Below, in pieces: positions 27,596 through 37,403 of a DNA stretch of 64,000 nucleotides (position 1 is the stretch's first letter; every line of letters begins with the position of its first letter). Source of the stretch: Nostoc sp. UHCC 0702 (GTDB lineage Bacteria > Cyanobacteriota > Cyanobacteriia > Cyanobacteriales > Nostocaceae). Below the pieces are notes generated by a model that had not been told where the DNA came from, did no database searches, and saw only the letters and a program-made list of their open reading frames with translations. The stretch lies in the NCBI GenBank assembly GCA_017164015.1, contig CP071065.1, forward strand, positions 2,818,501 through 2,882,500, in the 5' to 3' direction. A program made the position numbers and the translations under genes.

Positions 27596-28879
27596 ATGAA
27601 TCCTGCCCTGACTAAACTTGGCGCTCAAATGTCCAACCTAACTGGTGTGCGCGCAATTATGAAGGACATTGTAGAAACTTTAAAATCTAATGCGGGGCGG
27701 GAATTAATTAATTTGAGTGCAGGCAACCCCTTGATTTTGCCAGAAGTAGAGCAGTTGTGGCGTGATTGCACGGCGGATTTGCTAGCTAGTTCAGAATATG
27801 GGGAAGTAGTTTGTCGTTATGGTTCAAGCCAAGGCTATGCACCATTTATTGAAGCGATCGCCAACGATTTTAACAAGCGCTATAACTTAAACTTAACTGA
27901 ACGTAACATCCTCATTACTCCGGGCAGTCAAACCTTATATTTTTATGCTGCCAATTCCTTCGGCGGCTACACCAGCAGCGGCGAACTCAAGCAAATTGTT
28001 TTACCTCTGAGTCCTGACTACACTGGTTATGGTGGTATCTGTTTGTGTCCAGAAGCTTTAATTGCCTACAAACCATCTCTGGATATTGATGCATCTGCCC
28101 ATAGATTTAAATATCGCCCCGACTTCAGCCAATTATCAATCACAGAAAACACAGGCTGTGTGATTTTCTCCCGTCCTTGTAATCCTACGGGCAACGTCCT
28201 CACCGATGATGAAGTCAGAAAAATTGCTGCTTTAGCTGCGCCTTATGATGTGCCAGTGTTGATTGATTCAGCTTATGCTCCTCCATTCCCAGCTTTGAAT
28301 TTTACCGACATGTCGCTGATATTTGGAGAAAATATTCTCCATTGTACAAGCTTATCCAAAGCAGGTTTACCAGGGGAGAGAATTGGCATTGCCATTGGTA
28401 ATGAAAAGCTGATTCAGGTTTTAGAGTCGTTCCAGACAAATGCTAGTCTGCATTCATCCCGCTATGGGCAAGCGATCGCAGCTCGTGCCATCAATTCTGG
28501 TGCCCTTGTGCAAATTGCTGAACAAGTCATCCGCCCCTTTTATCAGAAGAAATTCACTGTTCTGGAAAGTACTTTAGATGAGGCAATGCCCAAGGATTTA
28601 CCTTGGTATCTCCATCGTGGCGAAGGCGCAATTTTTGCTTGGTTGTGGTTACAGGATCTACCAATTACTGACTGGGAATTATACCAGGAACTCAAGCAAG
28701 TGTATGTAATTGTTGTGCCTGGTAGTACTTTCTTCCCCGGTTTAGAAGAAGAATGGCAGCACAAGCACCAATGTTTACGTATCAGTCTCACCGGTAGCGA
28801 TGAGGAATTGGTGACAGGTATGCAACGTTTGGCAAAAGTAGTCGAACAAATTTATCAACGTGCAGCATTGAGTGCTTAG
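27596..28879 (+). CDS. avtA: Valine-pyruvate aminotransferase
   Basis: Started at the ATG at 27596 it is 427 residues; a TTG at 27584 would add four. It is a fold-type I PLP aminotransferase of the AvtA branch, which links valine/2-ketoisovalerate with alanine/pyruvate. Signatures are [29 protein letters not shown], the PLP lysine in [13 protein letters not shown] (about residue 253) and PEGAIF-like [15 protein letters not shown]. The closest well-known relative is E. coli AvtA. The gene is divergent from adhC. Confidence 0.9.
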   Translation: MNPALTKLGAQMSNLTGVRAIMKDIVETLKSNAGRELINLSAGNPLILPEVEQLWRDCTADLLASSEYGEVVCRYGSSQGYAPFIEAIANDFNKRYNLNLTERNILITPGSQTLYFYAANSFGGYTSSGELKQIVLPLSPDYTGYGGICLCPEALIAYKPSLDIDASAHRFKYRPDFSQLSITENTGCVIFSRPCNPTGNVLTDDEVRKIAALAAPYDVPVLIDSAYAPPFPALNFTDMSLIFGENILHCTSLSKAGLPGERIGIAIGNEKLIQVLESFQTNASLHSSRYGQAIAARAINSGALVQIAEQVIRPFYQKKFTVLESTLDEAMPKDLPWYLHRGEGAIFAWLWLQDLPITDWELYQELKQVYVIVVPGSTFFPGLEEEWQHKHQCLRISLTGSDEELVTGMQRLAKVVEQIYQRAALSA

Positions 28880-28881
28880 TG

Positions 28882-29087
28882 GAGCAGGGGAGCAGGGGGG
28901 ATGAGGGGGATGAGGGGGATGAGGGAGATGAGGGGGATGAGGGGGATGAGGGAGATGAGGGAGATGAGGGGGAAAATAATAACTCCAAACTCCTAACTCC
29001 AAACTCCTAACTCCTAACTCCTAACTCCTAACTCCTAACTGACCAATGACAACTGACAACTGACAACTGACAACTGACAACTGACCA
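28882..29087. repeat. STRR blocks running into the rimM start codon
   Basis: GATGAGGGG units (about 28893-28973) are followed by CTAACTC units (28985-29040) and then by CAACTGA units, the last of which (CTGACCAATGAC) contains the rimM ATG. No terminator or normal ribosome binding site is visible between avtA and rimM. Confidence 0.75.
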
Positions 29088-29648
29088 ATGACAAAATCAA
29101 TTAATTGGCTCGAAATTGGTAAAATTGTTGCATCTCAAGGCTTGGCTGGGGAATTACGGGTTTATCCTGAATCTGACTTTCCCGAACGGTTTGAAGTGCC
29201 AGGAAAACGCTGGTTATTGTGTCCAGGTCAGACAGAACCGCAACCCATCGAATTGTTGGATGGACGCTACCTAGATGGCAAAAATCTATATGTGATCAAA
29301 TTAGCTGGTGTGAAAAATCGCAACCAAGCAGATGAATTGCGTGGTTGTAAATTGATGGTGCCTGAAAGCGATCGCCCCGAATTGGGCGAAGATGAATATC
29401 ATGTCCTAGATTTGATTGGTTTGGAAGTCTTCATACAAGAATCTGGGGAACTGGTGGGTGTGGTGGTAGATGTGATTGCCGCTGGTAATGATTTGTTAGA
29501 AGTGAAGTTACAACCATCATTTGCTAAAGACAAAAAACAAAAAACTGTTGTGATTCCTTTTGTCAAAGCGATCGCACCCGTGGTAGATTTGGAAACCAAG
29601 CGTATTGAAATTACTCCACCCTCTGGCTTGCTCGAAATCAACAGTTAG
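29088..29648 (+). CDS. rimM: Ribosome maturation factor RimM
   Basis: This 186-residue protein has an N-terminal RimM domain ([20 protein letters not shown]), [20 protein letters not shown], and a C-terminal PRC-barrel ([12 protein letters not shown]...[19 protein letters not shown] in part). RimM binds ribosomal protein S19 and assists 30S head assembly. The start ATG lies in the last unit of a tandem repeat, with no Shine-Dalgarno in front. The next in-frame ATG is far inside, so this start is probably used. Confidence 0.93.
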   Translation: MTKSINWLEIGKIVASQGLAGELRVYPESDFPERFEVPGKRWLLCPGQTEPQPIELLDGRYLDGKNLYVIKLAGVKNRNQADELRGCKLMVPESDRPELGEDEYHVLDLIGLEVFIQESGELVGVVVDVIAAGNDLLEVKLQPSFAKDKKQKTVVIPFVKAIAPVVDLETKRIEITPPSGLLEINS

Positions 29649-29650
29649 GT

Positions 29651-30673
29651 TTAAAAATCACAACCTTGACATTGGCTTGGTTGTTGTGACTGCTGAGCTA
29701 CACCACCCTGTTGGGAGAGTATCAAAGTTGTTGTCGCCACTGCAAACATCGCAATCATGGCTAGTCCCAACATTGTTGTTTGCTTTCTGAATTTCACAGC
29801 AGCAATTAAAGTTTCTATTGCCGTGGCAGTATTGCTAACTTCAATTGACTTGACTACTTCTAAAGCCACAGCTGCATTGGCATAGCGATATTTTGACTTG
29901 GGTTCTACCATTTTCATCAACCACGACCTAAAACGTGGATTCAGTCGGGGAAGTAATTTCTGGAAATTAAAGCGATAGCGATCGTCTATTAACTTAGCAA
30001 TATCAACGGAACGGGTGTTAGTGAGTAAGCAAATCAGTGTGACTCCTAAACTATACAAGTCTGAAGCCTGGGTGAGGCAATCACCTAACTGTTCTTCTGG
30101 TGGTATGAAACCAGGGGTTCCTGCTGCCAAGCTGCTAATATTTATTTTCGCACTCTGTATTTGAGCCAAATCAAAATCAACCAAATAAGCATTCAGTTGA
30201 TCATCAACCAAAATATTTTCTGGTTTAATATCCCGATGGATAATTGGGTCATCAAGCTGTTGGAGATAGACCAAAATTTCTAAAATTGACAGAGATATTT
30301 GCTTGATCTGTTCTGGATTGAACTTGCGCTGTAACCCCAAGGATGGAGCATTTTTATACTCTTGCACCAGATAAAAACTTGTTGGTGTTGCAAAAGAATC
30401 TATATAGCGAGGGATGCGGGGATGAGCAAGTCTTTGCAAAATTGCCATTTCGCGTTCATAATCTTTCAACCCCGACCAGTCAACACTCGCACTCTTCACA
30501 CAGAACTTTTTAATCACCACCTGTTGATTTGAACTTTGAACATTAGCCAGGTAAGTAATACGTCCCTCTTTCTGGTTACGTCCTAATTCTCGGATAACTT
30601 GATAACCTAACTGAGAAAAATCTGGATAGTCACTTAAGAGAATTGCCTCTTTATTATGCACATCAAGCTCCAT
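29651..30673 (-). CDS. Serine/threonine protein kinase with C-terminal membrane helix
   Basis: The preferred start is the ATG at 30673 (340 residues); a TTG at 30703 would add ten. The kinase domain (about residues 20-270) has VVIKKFCV (ATP-site Lys), HRDIKPENILVD (catalytic loop) and a metal-binding loop that reads DFDLAQ instead of DFG, then GTPGFIPPEE. A membrane helix near 305-330 (LGLAMIAMFAVATTTLI) precedes a short tail. The Asp needed for Mg binding is kept, so activity is still likely. It is convergent with rimM, two bases apart. Confidence 0.9.
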   Translation of the reverse strand: MELDVHNKEAILLSDYPDFSQLGYQVIRELGRNQKEGRITYLANVQSSNQQVVIKKFCVKSASVDWSGLKDYEREMAILQRLAHPRIPRYIDSFATPTSFYLVQEYKNAPSLGLQRKFNPEQIKQISLSILEILVYLQQLDDPIIHRDIKPENILVDDQLNAYLVDFDLAQIQSAKINISSLAAGTPGFIPPEEQLGDCLTQASDLYSLGVTLICLLTNTRSVDIAKLIDDRYRFNFQKLLPRLNPRFRSWLMKMVEPKSKYRYANAAVALEVVKSIEVSNTATAIETLIAAVKFRKQTTMLGLAMIAMFAVATTTLILSQQGGVAQQSQQPSQCQGCDF

Positions 30674-31351
30674 TACACACACCACCGAGTTTGATTTTGT
30701 CAAGATGCAATTAAAACAGGACTTACGCCCATTGTCATCAATTTTTAGTTGAGGTAGTCAATAGTCAATAGTCAATAGTCAATAGTCCAAAAAAGCTTAG
30801 TTTTTAACTATTGACTTTGGAACGCCACTTGACGGCAGTCCGCTCAAGTCGGGGAACCCGCCCACGCGGCTGCCTCCTCCACTTGGGGAGCCACTGCGAA
30901 GAGCGCGCTTTGCCGACAGCCACGCACGTGGCGTGAAACCCCAAGAAAGACCGGGTTCAGTAGTCCCCCATCTGGCTCCAAGCCAAGACGGGGGCTACCT
31001 CACCGCAGTGGCTCCTTTTGACAACCCTAACCTTTATTTAGTGTGCCAGTTGCGTAAGTCGATTAAAAATTTCACAGGGACTAGCCCAGATTGTTAGCAA
31101 TATTTCTACTTCTTGCTTTTGGTATGGGAGAAAGGGAAAGGATGCATTTAAGTAGATCCACTTTGAAAAACGTCAAATAGAGTTTTTGCGATTACTTCGC
31201 TACACTCCGTTGCGTACCCTATGGGAAGGCGTTCCGCCTACGTAATGACATTTCACGTTTAATTAGGTTGAGCTACTTAACACTTTTTCCCTTTCCTCTT
31301 CTCCTTGCCTTTAACCTTTACTTGAAATGTATTGCATCCACCTCTGTAGCC
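30674..31351. other. Intergenic region made of nested repeats
   Basis: The AGGACTTACGC element spans 30718-31060 but has been enlarged. Inside it lie AGTCAAT heptamers (30750-30788) and a palindrome-rich block with the CTCAAGTCGGGGAACCCGCC core (about 30815-31015). Positions 31061-31351 contain GGGAAAGG fold-backs but no gene. Confidence 0.55.
30718..31060. repeat. Miniature element, AGGACTTACGC family, copy 2, enlarged by nested repeats
   Basis: The ends AGGACTTACGCCCATTGTCA and GTGTGCCAGTTGCGTAAGTC match the copies at 11401 and 61369, but the spacing is 343 instead of about 145 bp because other repeat DNA has entered. Confidence 0.65.
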
Positions 31352-32251
31352 CTAGTCAAAGAGATGGGCTAGCCAATCAACAATCTGGGCGTTAACAACC
31401 TCTGGTACTTCATCGTGGGGACAATGACCGGCGTTAGGAATGGGAACAATTTTGATTTCTTTGCCATTCTCACTCGCCTCCTCGTAAATCTTTGCCCCCG
31501 TAATTGGTGTCCAGGGATCATCAGCACCCCAAATAATTAATAAAGGACGTTCAACTTTAGGCAATAGTTCCCCTGGAGTGGGGCCAGGGGGTGCTGTCAG
31601 GATGGATGCGAAGACTTGCTGCGCTCCTGGGTCGCAAGCTGGAGTATAAAGTAAATCGACTAATTCATCAGTGACAGCTTCGCGGTTGCGGTAAACTTGA
31701 TAGAGGGTGCGACGAATTTGGGATTTTTGGCGGATACGATTAAAGACAAATTTGCCTGTAATTGGCGATCGCACTACTCTGTTAAAAGCTGCCATGACAA
31801 TACGCAACGGCGGGTTTAATTCGTGGGGACGATGACTCAACCCCCCTGCTGAATTAATCAAAACACCACCAGCAGCAATTTCTGGATGTTCTGCCAGTAC
31901 TATCAAACTTAAGAGCGCACCGATGGAATTGCCAATAAATACAGCAGGTTCTTGGATATGTGTTGCCCAAAAATCTTTCAGCAGTTCTACCCACACTTCT
32001 ACACTGTAATCAATGGGCGCTTTCTCAGAACCACCAAAACCCAAAAGATCCAAAGCAAAAACTTGATAGCCAGCATTTGCTAAAACAGGGATATTTTTAC
32101 GCCAATGTCCAATGGAAGCCCCAAAACCGTGAACCAGCACTAGAGGTCGTCCTGTACCCATGACAGTGTACTGAATTTTGTAACCCTGCCAACTCCACAC
32201 AAATTTTTCAAAAGTAGCTATACTTGAAAATTGCTCTGTAGTTCCAGTCAT
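31352..32251 (-). CDS. Alpha/beta fold hydrolase (pheophytinase/dephytylase-like)
   Basis: This 299-residue enzyme has the oxyanion strand LVLVHGFGASIGHWR, the nucleophile elbow GNSIGALLSL (about residues 108-117), an acid in WGADDPWTP and the His in NAGHCPHDEVPE. In plants and cyanobacteria this branch includes enzymes removing phytol from chlorophyll or pheophytin. That link is inferred from general resemblance, not proven. The gene is monocistronic and divergent from a Uma2 operon. Confidence 0.82.
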   Translation of the reverse strand: MTGTTEQFSSIATFEKFVWSWQGYKIQYTVMGTGRPLVLVHGFGASIGHWRKNIPVLANAGYQVFALDLLGFGGSEKAPIDYSVEVWVELLKDFWATHIQEPAVFIGNSIGALLSLIVLAEHPEIAAGGVLINSAGGLSHRPHELNPPLRIVMAAFNRVVRSPITGKFVFNRIRQKSQIRRTLYQVYRNREAVTDELVDLLYTPACDPGAQQVFASILTAPPGPTPGELLPKVERPLLIIWGADDPWTPITGAKIYEEASENGKEIKIVPIPNAGHCPHDEVPEVVNAQIVDWLAHLFD

Positions 32252-32428
32252 TATTAAGATTCATAAAGTATTGTTGTATATAGTAATATTCTTCGACCTC
32301 AAATAACAGCAAACAAAATGCTATTTTAAAACTAGCTTTCATCAAACAAGTACCGCTACTACACATCAAAGTTAGTTTTCTGCACTCCTGACTCTCTCTT
32401 TTCACAGTTGAGTTGAGGTCTTTGCTCT

Positions 32429-33163
32429 ATGGCCATTTCTAATAACCAACTCAAAACCGAGATTATTTACCCCGACTCTGACGGCAAACCAATGGCAGAG
32501 AGCGACCCAGCACGCGATTATTTAATTTATGCTGTAGAAGCTTTGGATATTTATTTCCAAGAGCAAAAAGATGTTTATGTATCCGGAAACCTGTTCATTT
32601 ACTACAAAAAAGGTATTCCCAGTGCTGTAATAGCTCCCGATGTATTTGTGGTTTTTGGGGTAGAAAAGAAGAAACGCTTCAGTTATAAAGTTTGGCAGGA
32701 AGGGGGTAAAGTCCCTAGTTTTGTATTGGAAATTACTTCTGCAACTACTCAAGAAAACGACGAAGAGGATAAACCCAAAAAATATGCACTTTTAGGTGTG
32801 CAAGAATACTTTCAGTATGACCCAACAGGAGATTACCTCAACCCGCAACTGAAAGCTTCTAGTTTGGTTGCAAGTAAATATCAACCCATTACATCAAACT
32901 TTTTACCTGATGGGATATTGTCAATTCACAGTCAAATTTTGGGTTTAGATCTCAGATTAATTAATGGGGAATTGCGGTTTTTTGACCCTGAAACTGGAAA
33001 AAAACTGTTGAGTCATAAAGAAACAGAACAAGCGCGACAACAAGCAGAACAAGCACAACGAGATGCTATACCTCGATTACTAAACTTAGGATTAAATGTA
33101 GAACAAATTGCAGACGCTTTGAGTTTGCCAGTGGGCGAGGTAAAGCGGTTTGTTCAAGAGTGA
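32429..33163 (+). CDS. Uma2 family (DUF820) protein with helical C-terminal extension
   Basis: This 244-residue protein has a Uma2 core: YPDSDGKPMAESD, VSGNLFIYYKKG, VIAPDVFVVFGV and FVLEITSATTQENDEEDK. An extension of about 40 residues (KETEQARQQAEQAQRDAIPR) is helical and ends in a helix-turn-helix-like LNVEQIADALSLPVGEVKRF. Its stop codon overlaps the region just before the next Uma2 gene, indicating an operon. Confidence 0.9.
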   Translation: MAISNNQLKTEIIYPDSDGKPMAESDPARDYLIYAVEALDIYFQEQKDVYVSGNLFIYYKKGIPSAVIAPDVFVVFGVEKKKRFSYKVWQEGGKVPSFVLEITSATTQENDEEDKPKKYALLGVQEYFQYDPTGDYLNPQLKASSLVASKYQPITSNFLPDGILSIHSQILGLDLRLINGELRFFDPETGKKLLSHKETEQARQQAEQAQRDAIPRLLNLGLNVEQIADALSLPVGEVKRFVQE

Positions 33164-33177
33164 TAGGAAAAAACACT

Positions 33178-33822
33178 ATGCCAGCAACTTGCATTAGCCT
33201 GCGGTTAGAACCAGGTCAAAAAATCACTCTACAACCAGTTTCCTGGGAAGGTTTTGAAGAGATTCTTGCTGATTTAGGTGAACGTCGCTCATCTCGAATT
33301 GCTTATGTCGATGGAATTCTAGAAATCATGGCTCCACTACCAGAGCATGAACGCTCAAAAGTCTTACTTGCTGATTTAGTCAAAACTCTGCTCAAAGTCC
33401 AGAAACGTGCATGGGAACCCCTTGGCTCTACGACTTTTAAGCGTCAGGATATGACAGCAGGCATTGAGCCGGATGATTGCTTCTACATCCAAAACTATAA
33501 AGTTGTCATCGGCAAGAATCGACTAGATTTAACTGTAGATCCGCCGCCTGACTTAGCATTGGAAACTGATCTTACTTCCAAGACAGAACTTGATGCTTAT
33601 GCAGCTTTGGCAGTACCAGAACTATTGATTTATAAAAGGGGCAAGCTAACAATTAATCTGCTAAAACAAGGCAAGTATGTTGAATCTCAGACAAGTTCTA
33701 CATTTACTGGTATAGCAGTTATAGAAATTATTCCACAGTTTATGCAGCGTGCCCAAGAGGTTGGTGTTAGTCAAACTTTGGCAGAGTTCGAGATATTTAT
33801 TGTGCAAGCACTTTCAGTTTAA
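33178..33822 (+). CDS. Uma2 family (DUF820) protein
   Basis: The ATG at 33178 with AGGAAAAAA upstream gives 214 residues; a GTG at 33160 would overlap the previous gene. Motifs are LEPGQKITLQPVSWEGFEEI, EIMAPLPEHERSK, WEPLGSTTFKRQD and DLALETDLTSKTELDAYAAL, very close to the gene at 19098-19748. It is the second gene of a Uma2 pair. Confidence 0.9.
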   Translation: MPATCISLRLEPGQKITLQPVSWEGFEEILADLGERRSSRIAYVDGILEIMAPLPEHERSKVLLADLVKTLLKVQKRAWEPLGSTTFKRQDMTAGIEPDDCFYIQNYKVVIGKNRLDLTVDPPPDLALETDLTSKTELDAYAALAVPELLIYKRGKLTINLLKQGKYVESQTSSTFTGIAVIEIIPQFMQRAQEVGVSQTLAEFEIFIVQALSV

Positions 33823-33841
33823 CTAAATAGATGATTGGTTT

Positions 33842-34396
33842 TTACCTCAAAGACATTTCTGTAATGGAAAGAAGAGGGCAATCTTTATTTACACATTCAA
33901 CTCTTAATTTGACATTTTTAACACCTTGTAAATTCAGATTGGCAGTATACTTTTTACCTTCTACAACTTCTTGAGTTTCCACTGGTTTATTATCTAGCTC
34001 TACTCTGAATATCAGTTTGTTTTCGGGAGCTGCATAACGGTTACTACTATCTACTCCATATACCAATCTTAGTTCTGTAAAACTATTATTGAGATTAGAA
34101 ACAGCTTCAAAAGGTTTACCTGCTTCTACATTGTCATAATAGCCGCCAATATTAACAACTACAGGTAACACTTCTCCACCTATACTTGCTGATTTATTTA
34201 CCTTTTTCAAAACGTTTTCGATTTGAAAACCAGGTGTAGCACTTTGACAATCTGTATTGATGAGAGATGATTGTGTTGCAGATGAAATTGTGGGAGATTG
34301 ACTAGGCGTTGCAACAGGTGTGGGAACTTCAACAGCTGAAGGAGTAGAAGATACTGTAGCAATAGGAGAAGGTATAAGAACCCCACCCCCAACCCC
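33842..34396 (-). pseudogene. C-terminal remnant of an exported or kinase-like protein
   Basis: A frame without a usable start is open from 34396 to the stop at 33842. The first part is a Pro/Ser/Thr-rich linker (ATVSSTPSAVEVPTPVATPS); then comes a beta-rich domain (about 120 residues, GGEVLPVVVNIGGYYDN) with two Cys near the end. Such a linker plus extracellular domain is typical behind the membrane helix of cyanobacterial Ser/Thr kinases. Upstream DNA is a C-rich dispersed repeat that seems to have replaced the N-terminus. A TTG at 34210 could start a 122-residue product instead. Confidence 0.5.
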
Positions 34397-34607
34397 CTAA
34401 GTACAAGCGAGGAGCTTGCTCTGATGTACCTCATGTGATTAGGAAACGCTATAATACCAGTTATCTATAATATCAATTTGAAAATGATTGCCACAGATGG
34501 ATTGCCGAAAACTCAGACACAGAAGGCGATTCCCAATCCCAAGTCTAAGATACCAAATTGTATAATTTTTTAACCAATGATTTAGGATTGCAATAGAACT
34601 GCAACAA

Positions 34608-36134
34608 CTATTTCTTAAAATATCTCAGATCGTAGCGGTCTTGATATTTAGCAATATAATCTACATTTTGCTGCTCTAATTTTGAAAGTAACTTAGTAGG
34701 AAATTCCTTTGGTGAATGCTTTGCGCTATACCAAGGTTGATTATCAAAATATTCTTGTAAGCCAGGAGTATCAAAACGGCGACCGTAACGAGCGAAAATT
34801 GTATTTCGCATAATATCTAATGTCAAACCATCTTTCCCATCCAAATCGGCATCTGTAACACGCCTTTGAGAAAGCCAAAAATAATTATCTGATTGTATTG
34901 ATGTATTAGTAGGAATTGGAGAAGGGATAGTTGGTTGTGGAGTAAATTGCGGACTTTCTACTGCTTGAGACGGTGGAGTAAATTGCGGACTTTCTATTGG
35001 TTGAGATGGGACAGTTGGCGATGTCGCTGAAGATGGGACAATCAACGGAGTCGCATTCAATGGAAGTGTGACAGTTGGCAGTGTTGTTGCAGGTGTGATA
35101 TTTTGATCTGCTTCAGGTGATTTTGTTAACACCTGACTAATAATTACAGATCCACCAATTAATCCCGCTGCAATCAAACCACCGATAACTAGACCATTGC
35201 GACTATTACCTTGAACACTTGGTTGGGAATTCACAGAAATAGTTGGTGGGGGTGGTGTGGATACCACAGGTGATTGATTAACGTATGGTTGCGTAGGCGG
35301 AATCGGATTTGCTAGGCTTTGGAAAGCATCTAGCATGATCCTGGCAGTAGAATAGCGATCGCGTGGATGGTAAGCGATCGCTTTATCGATGATTTCTGCC
35401 ATCATTGGGCTAACATGACTGGCATATGGTCGCCAGACAATTTCACCGGTTTGTGAATCTATATCTAATTCTTGTGGCTGTTTACCTGTAAGTAAATAAA
35501 TAGCTGTGATGCCTAAACTGTATAAATCACTCGAATAAACTGGTCTACCTGCGGCTTGTTCACTTGGCATATAACCAGGGGTACCAATCACAATTGAACT
35601 GGTAGGATTGCCTTGAGAATTGAATACTGTTCCCATTGATTCGCGTACCGCACCAAAATCAATTAGCACAGATTTTTGATCGCGATCGCGCACAATAATA
35701 TTGTCTGGTTTAATATCGCGGTGAACAATCTGCTTCGAGTGGACATACTCCAAAACTGGTAATAAATTCACCAATAATTCCCGAACAGCACTTTCACTAA
35801 ATAACCCCTGCTTGTGAAATTTCGCTGTGAGAGTATCACCTGAAATCCACTCTTGAACTAAATAAAATTCTCCACCCGATTCAAAATAAGCATACAACGT
35901 CGGAATTTGGTCACTTGCACCGCCAAGTTCTTCTAAAATTGCTGCTTCCCGTTGAAACCTCTGCTGCACCAGTTGATAAATTTGGGGATTGTTTTGAATT
36001 GGTCTTAGCTGTTTAACCACACAACGGCGCCCAGAAGGCATATAAGTATCTTCTGCGAGAAAGGTTTCACCAAACCCACCAGCGCCTAGTGTGCGGATAA
36101 CTTGATAGCGATCGTTCAGCAGCTTAATTGTCAT
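34608..36134 (-). CDS. Serine/threonine protein kinase with YARHG domain
   Basis: This 508-residue membrane kinase has GAGGFGETFLAED (P-loop), CVVKQL (Lys), HRDIKPDNIIV and IDFGAVRE (canonical DFG) and GTPGYMPSEQ in the kinase domain (about residues 11-275). A Pro/Thr-rich linker, a membrane helix (about 318-338, LVIGGLIAAGLIGGSVIIS), a second linker and a YARHG domain (about 430-500, IMRNTIFARYGRRF, NQPWY) follow. YARHG is presumably outside the membrane and binds cell-wall-related ligands. The linker has a repeated PSQPIESPQFTPP-type unit. Confidence 0.93.
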   Translation of the reverse strand: MTIKLLNDRYQVIRTLGAGGFGETFLAEDTYMPSGRRCVVKQLRPIQNNPQIYQLVQQRFQREAAILEELGGASDQIPTLYAYFESGGEFYLVQEWISGDTLTAKFHKQGLFSESAVRELLVNLLPVLEYVHSKQIVHRDIKPDNIIVRDRDQKSVLIDFGAVRESMGTVFNSQGNPTSSIVIGTPGYMPSEQAAGRPVYSSDLYSLGITAIYLLTGKQPQELDIDSQTGEIVWRPYASHVSPMMAEIIDKAIAYHPRDRYSTARIMLDAFQSLANPIPPTQPYVNQSPVVSTPPPPTISVNSQPSVQGNSRNGLVIGGLIAAGLIGGSVIISQVLTKSPEADQNITPATTLPTVTLPLNATPLIVPSSATSPTVPSQPIESPQFTPPSQAVESPQFTPQPTIPSPIPTNTSIQSDNYFWLSQRRVTDADLDGKDGLTLDIMRNTIFARYGRRFDTPGLQEYFDNQPWYSAKHSPKEFPTKLLSKLEQQNVDYIAKYQDRYDLRYFKK

Positions 36135-36469
36135 AGAAAGTTTTGAAAAAGACAGGAGTGAACACGATTGTAGCCTCGTTTACTTTTCTAGACATAATTC
36201 AATACGGTTCAGTTCAGCATTTCTTCCTTATCTTTCTTCTCGCTACTTCTTTAGCGTTCTTGATAAACCCGGAGGGCAGTTCGTTTAATAAAACTTAGTA
36301 CATATTCATCAAGAATTTGTATTAAGCTAAGGGGCTTCCATTCTAAAAATAGCCCAAATTTTATTGTGGGGTGGGCATCTTGCCCGCCCACTATATGCAA
36401 CTTAAATCTGGAACAGCTTAGTCACTTTTTCACAATCCAAAATCTCAAACAGTATAACCTAAAAATAAT
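36135..36469. other. Intergenic region with IS end and a GC hairpin
   Basis: CAATACGGTTCAGTTCAGCA at 36200 is a single end of the IS4-like family. GTGGGGTGGGCATCTTGCCC (36366-36385), followed by GCCCAC, forms a hairpin of a dispersed type. No gene is seen. Confidence 0.5.
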
Positions 36470-37015
36470 TCACTTCAAATCCAGTAATCCTTCCTCTTTT
36501 AATTTAGGATGAAAACGTAATTCTGTTTTTAAACCCCGCGTTTCTAGCAATGCTAAAATTTCTGATTCAACTCGTCGTGCCACATTTTTAATAATTTTGA
36601 TTTTTGCTAATTCCTCATTAGCCGGATTGTGATAATTTGTCTGTTCTTCAGGCGTCATTACCTTTTTAACATCTATAGCTTGTGTCCAATTTTCTTTATC
36701 AAAGCTATTTCCTAAAGGAATAGAACCATTTTCGGCAATCCAAGCATTTTCAATATTTTCTAAAACTGTACGGCTGGGGCGTTCAATAGTTTGAACTTTT
36801 ACCCAATAGCATTTTTGTACTTGACGTACTAAATGCTGTCTCAGACTGAGATAAACATCACGAGAATATCCTACAAATTGCAGTACTTTTTCTTGGTCAA
36901 ATATGGCATAAACCCCTATCTTCCCCTGGAACTTTTCCGGCAATTGACCACTATCATCAATATAAGCAGTGTATTCTAGGTTTGCTAAAGCGGGAATATT
37001 TGTTTCAGTATTCAT
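36470..37015 (-). CDS. GIY-YIG-like nuclease domain protein
   Basis: In this 181-residue protein the segment KIGVYAIFD...VLQFVGYSRD (about residues 31-54) matches the GIY-YIG core in altered form (GVY and FVG), followed by SLRQHL with the expected helix. The C-terminal half is charged and helical. The catalytic Arg and Glu cannot be assigned with confidence, so nuclease activity is open. Proteins of this type are widespread in cyanobacteria. It lies 64 bp downstream of, and co-oriented with, the 107-residue gene at 37080. Confidence 0.75.
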   Translation of the reverse strand: MNTETNIPALANLEYTAYIDDSGQLPEKFQGKIGVYAIFDQEKVLQFVGYSRDVYLSLRQHLVRQVQKCYWVKVQTIERPSRTVLENIENAWIAENGSIPLGNSFDKENWTQAIDVKKVMTPEEQTNYHNPANEELAKIKIIKNVARRVESEILALLETRGLKTELRFHPKLKEEGLLDLK

Positions 37016-37079
37016 ATCTCAATGGAAAATTTATGATTTGCCTTAATAATTGGATAAAAGCATTTTTCTATATTAGTTA

Positions 37080-37403
37080 TTAGCCAAATTTACGGTAAAT
37101 TGCACAAAGCCGACTGGGTTTGAAAATCTTAGCACTAAACATAAAATTTGGTGGTACATTGATGATTATGTACTCATCAGACTCATGATATTGTTCCAAT
37201 TCTGCTGGCATACCTTTGGGCGTAGCTAAACTGTATGGCACTGGCTGAAAAAGTAATTTTGTAAATTCAACTTTTTCACAGTTTAATTGTTGACACATTT
37301 GGTTGACGAAAGACTCACTCGTCAATAAATTGAAGAGAGTTTCTTGCAGATTAGGTTCGAGAGTGAAACTGCTGTCAAAGTTCTGGACGATTTTAATAGG
37401 CAT
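37080..37403 (-). CDS. Hypothetical protein, 107 residues
   Basis: A soluble protein with an ATG at 37403, few features (QMCQQLNCEKVEFTKLLF) and a C-terminal hydrophobic-beta stretch (EYIIINVPPNFMFSAKIF). No family is recognised. It probably forms a transcription unit with the GIY-YIG gene downstream. Confidence 0.6.
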   Translation of the reverse strand: MPIKIVQNFDSSFTLEPNLQETLFNLLTSESFVNQMCQQLNCEKVEFTKLLFQPVPYSLATPKGMPAELEQYHESDEYIIINVPPNFMFSAKIFKPSRLCAIYRKFG

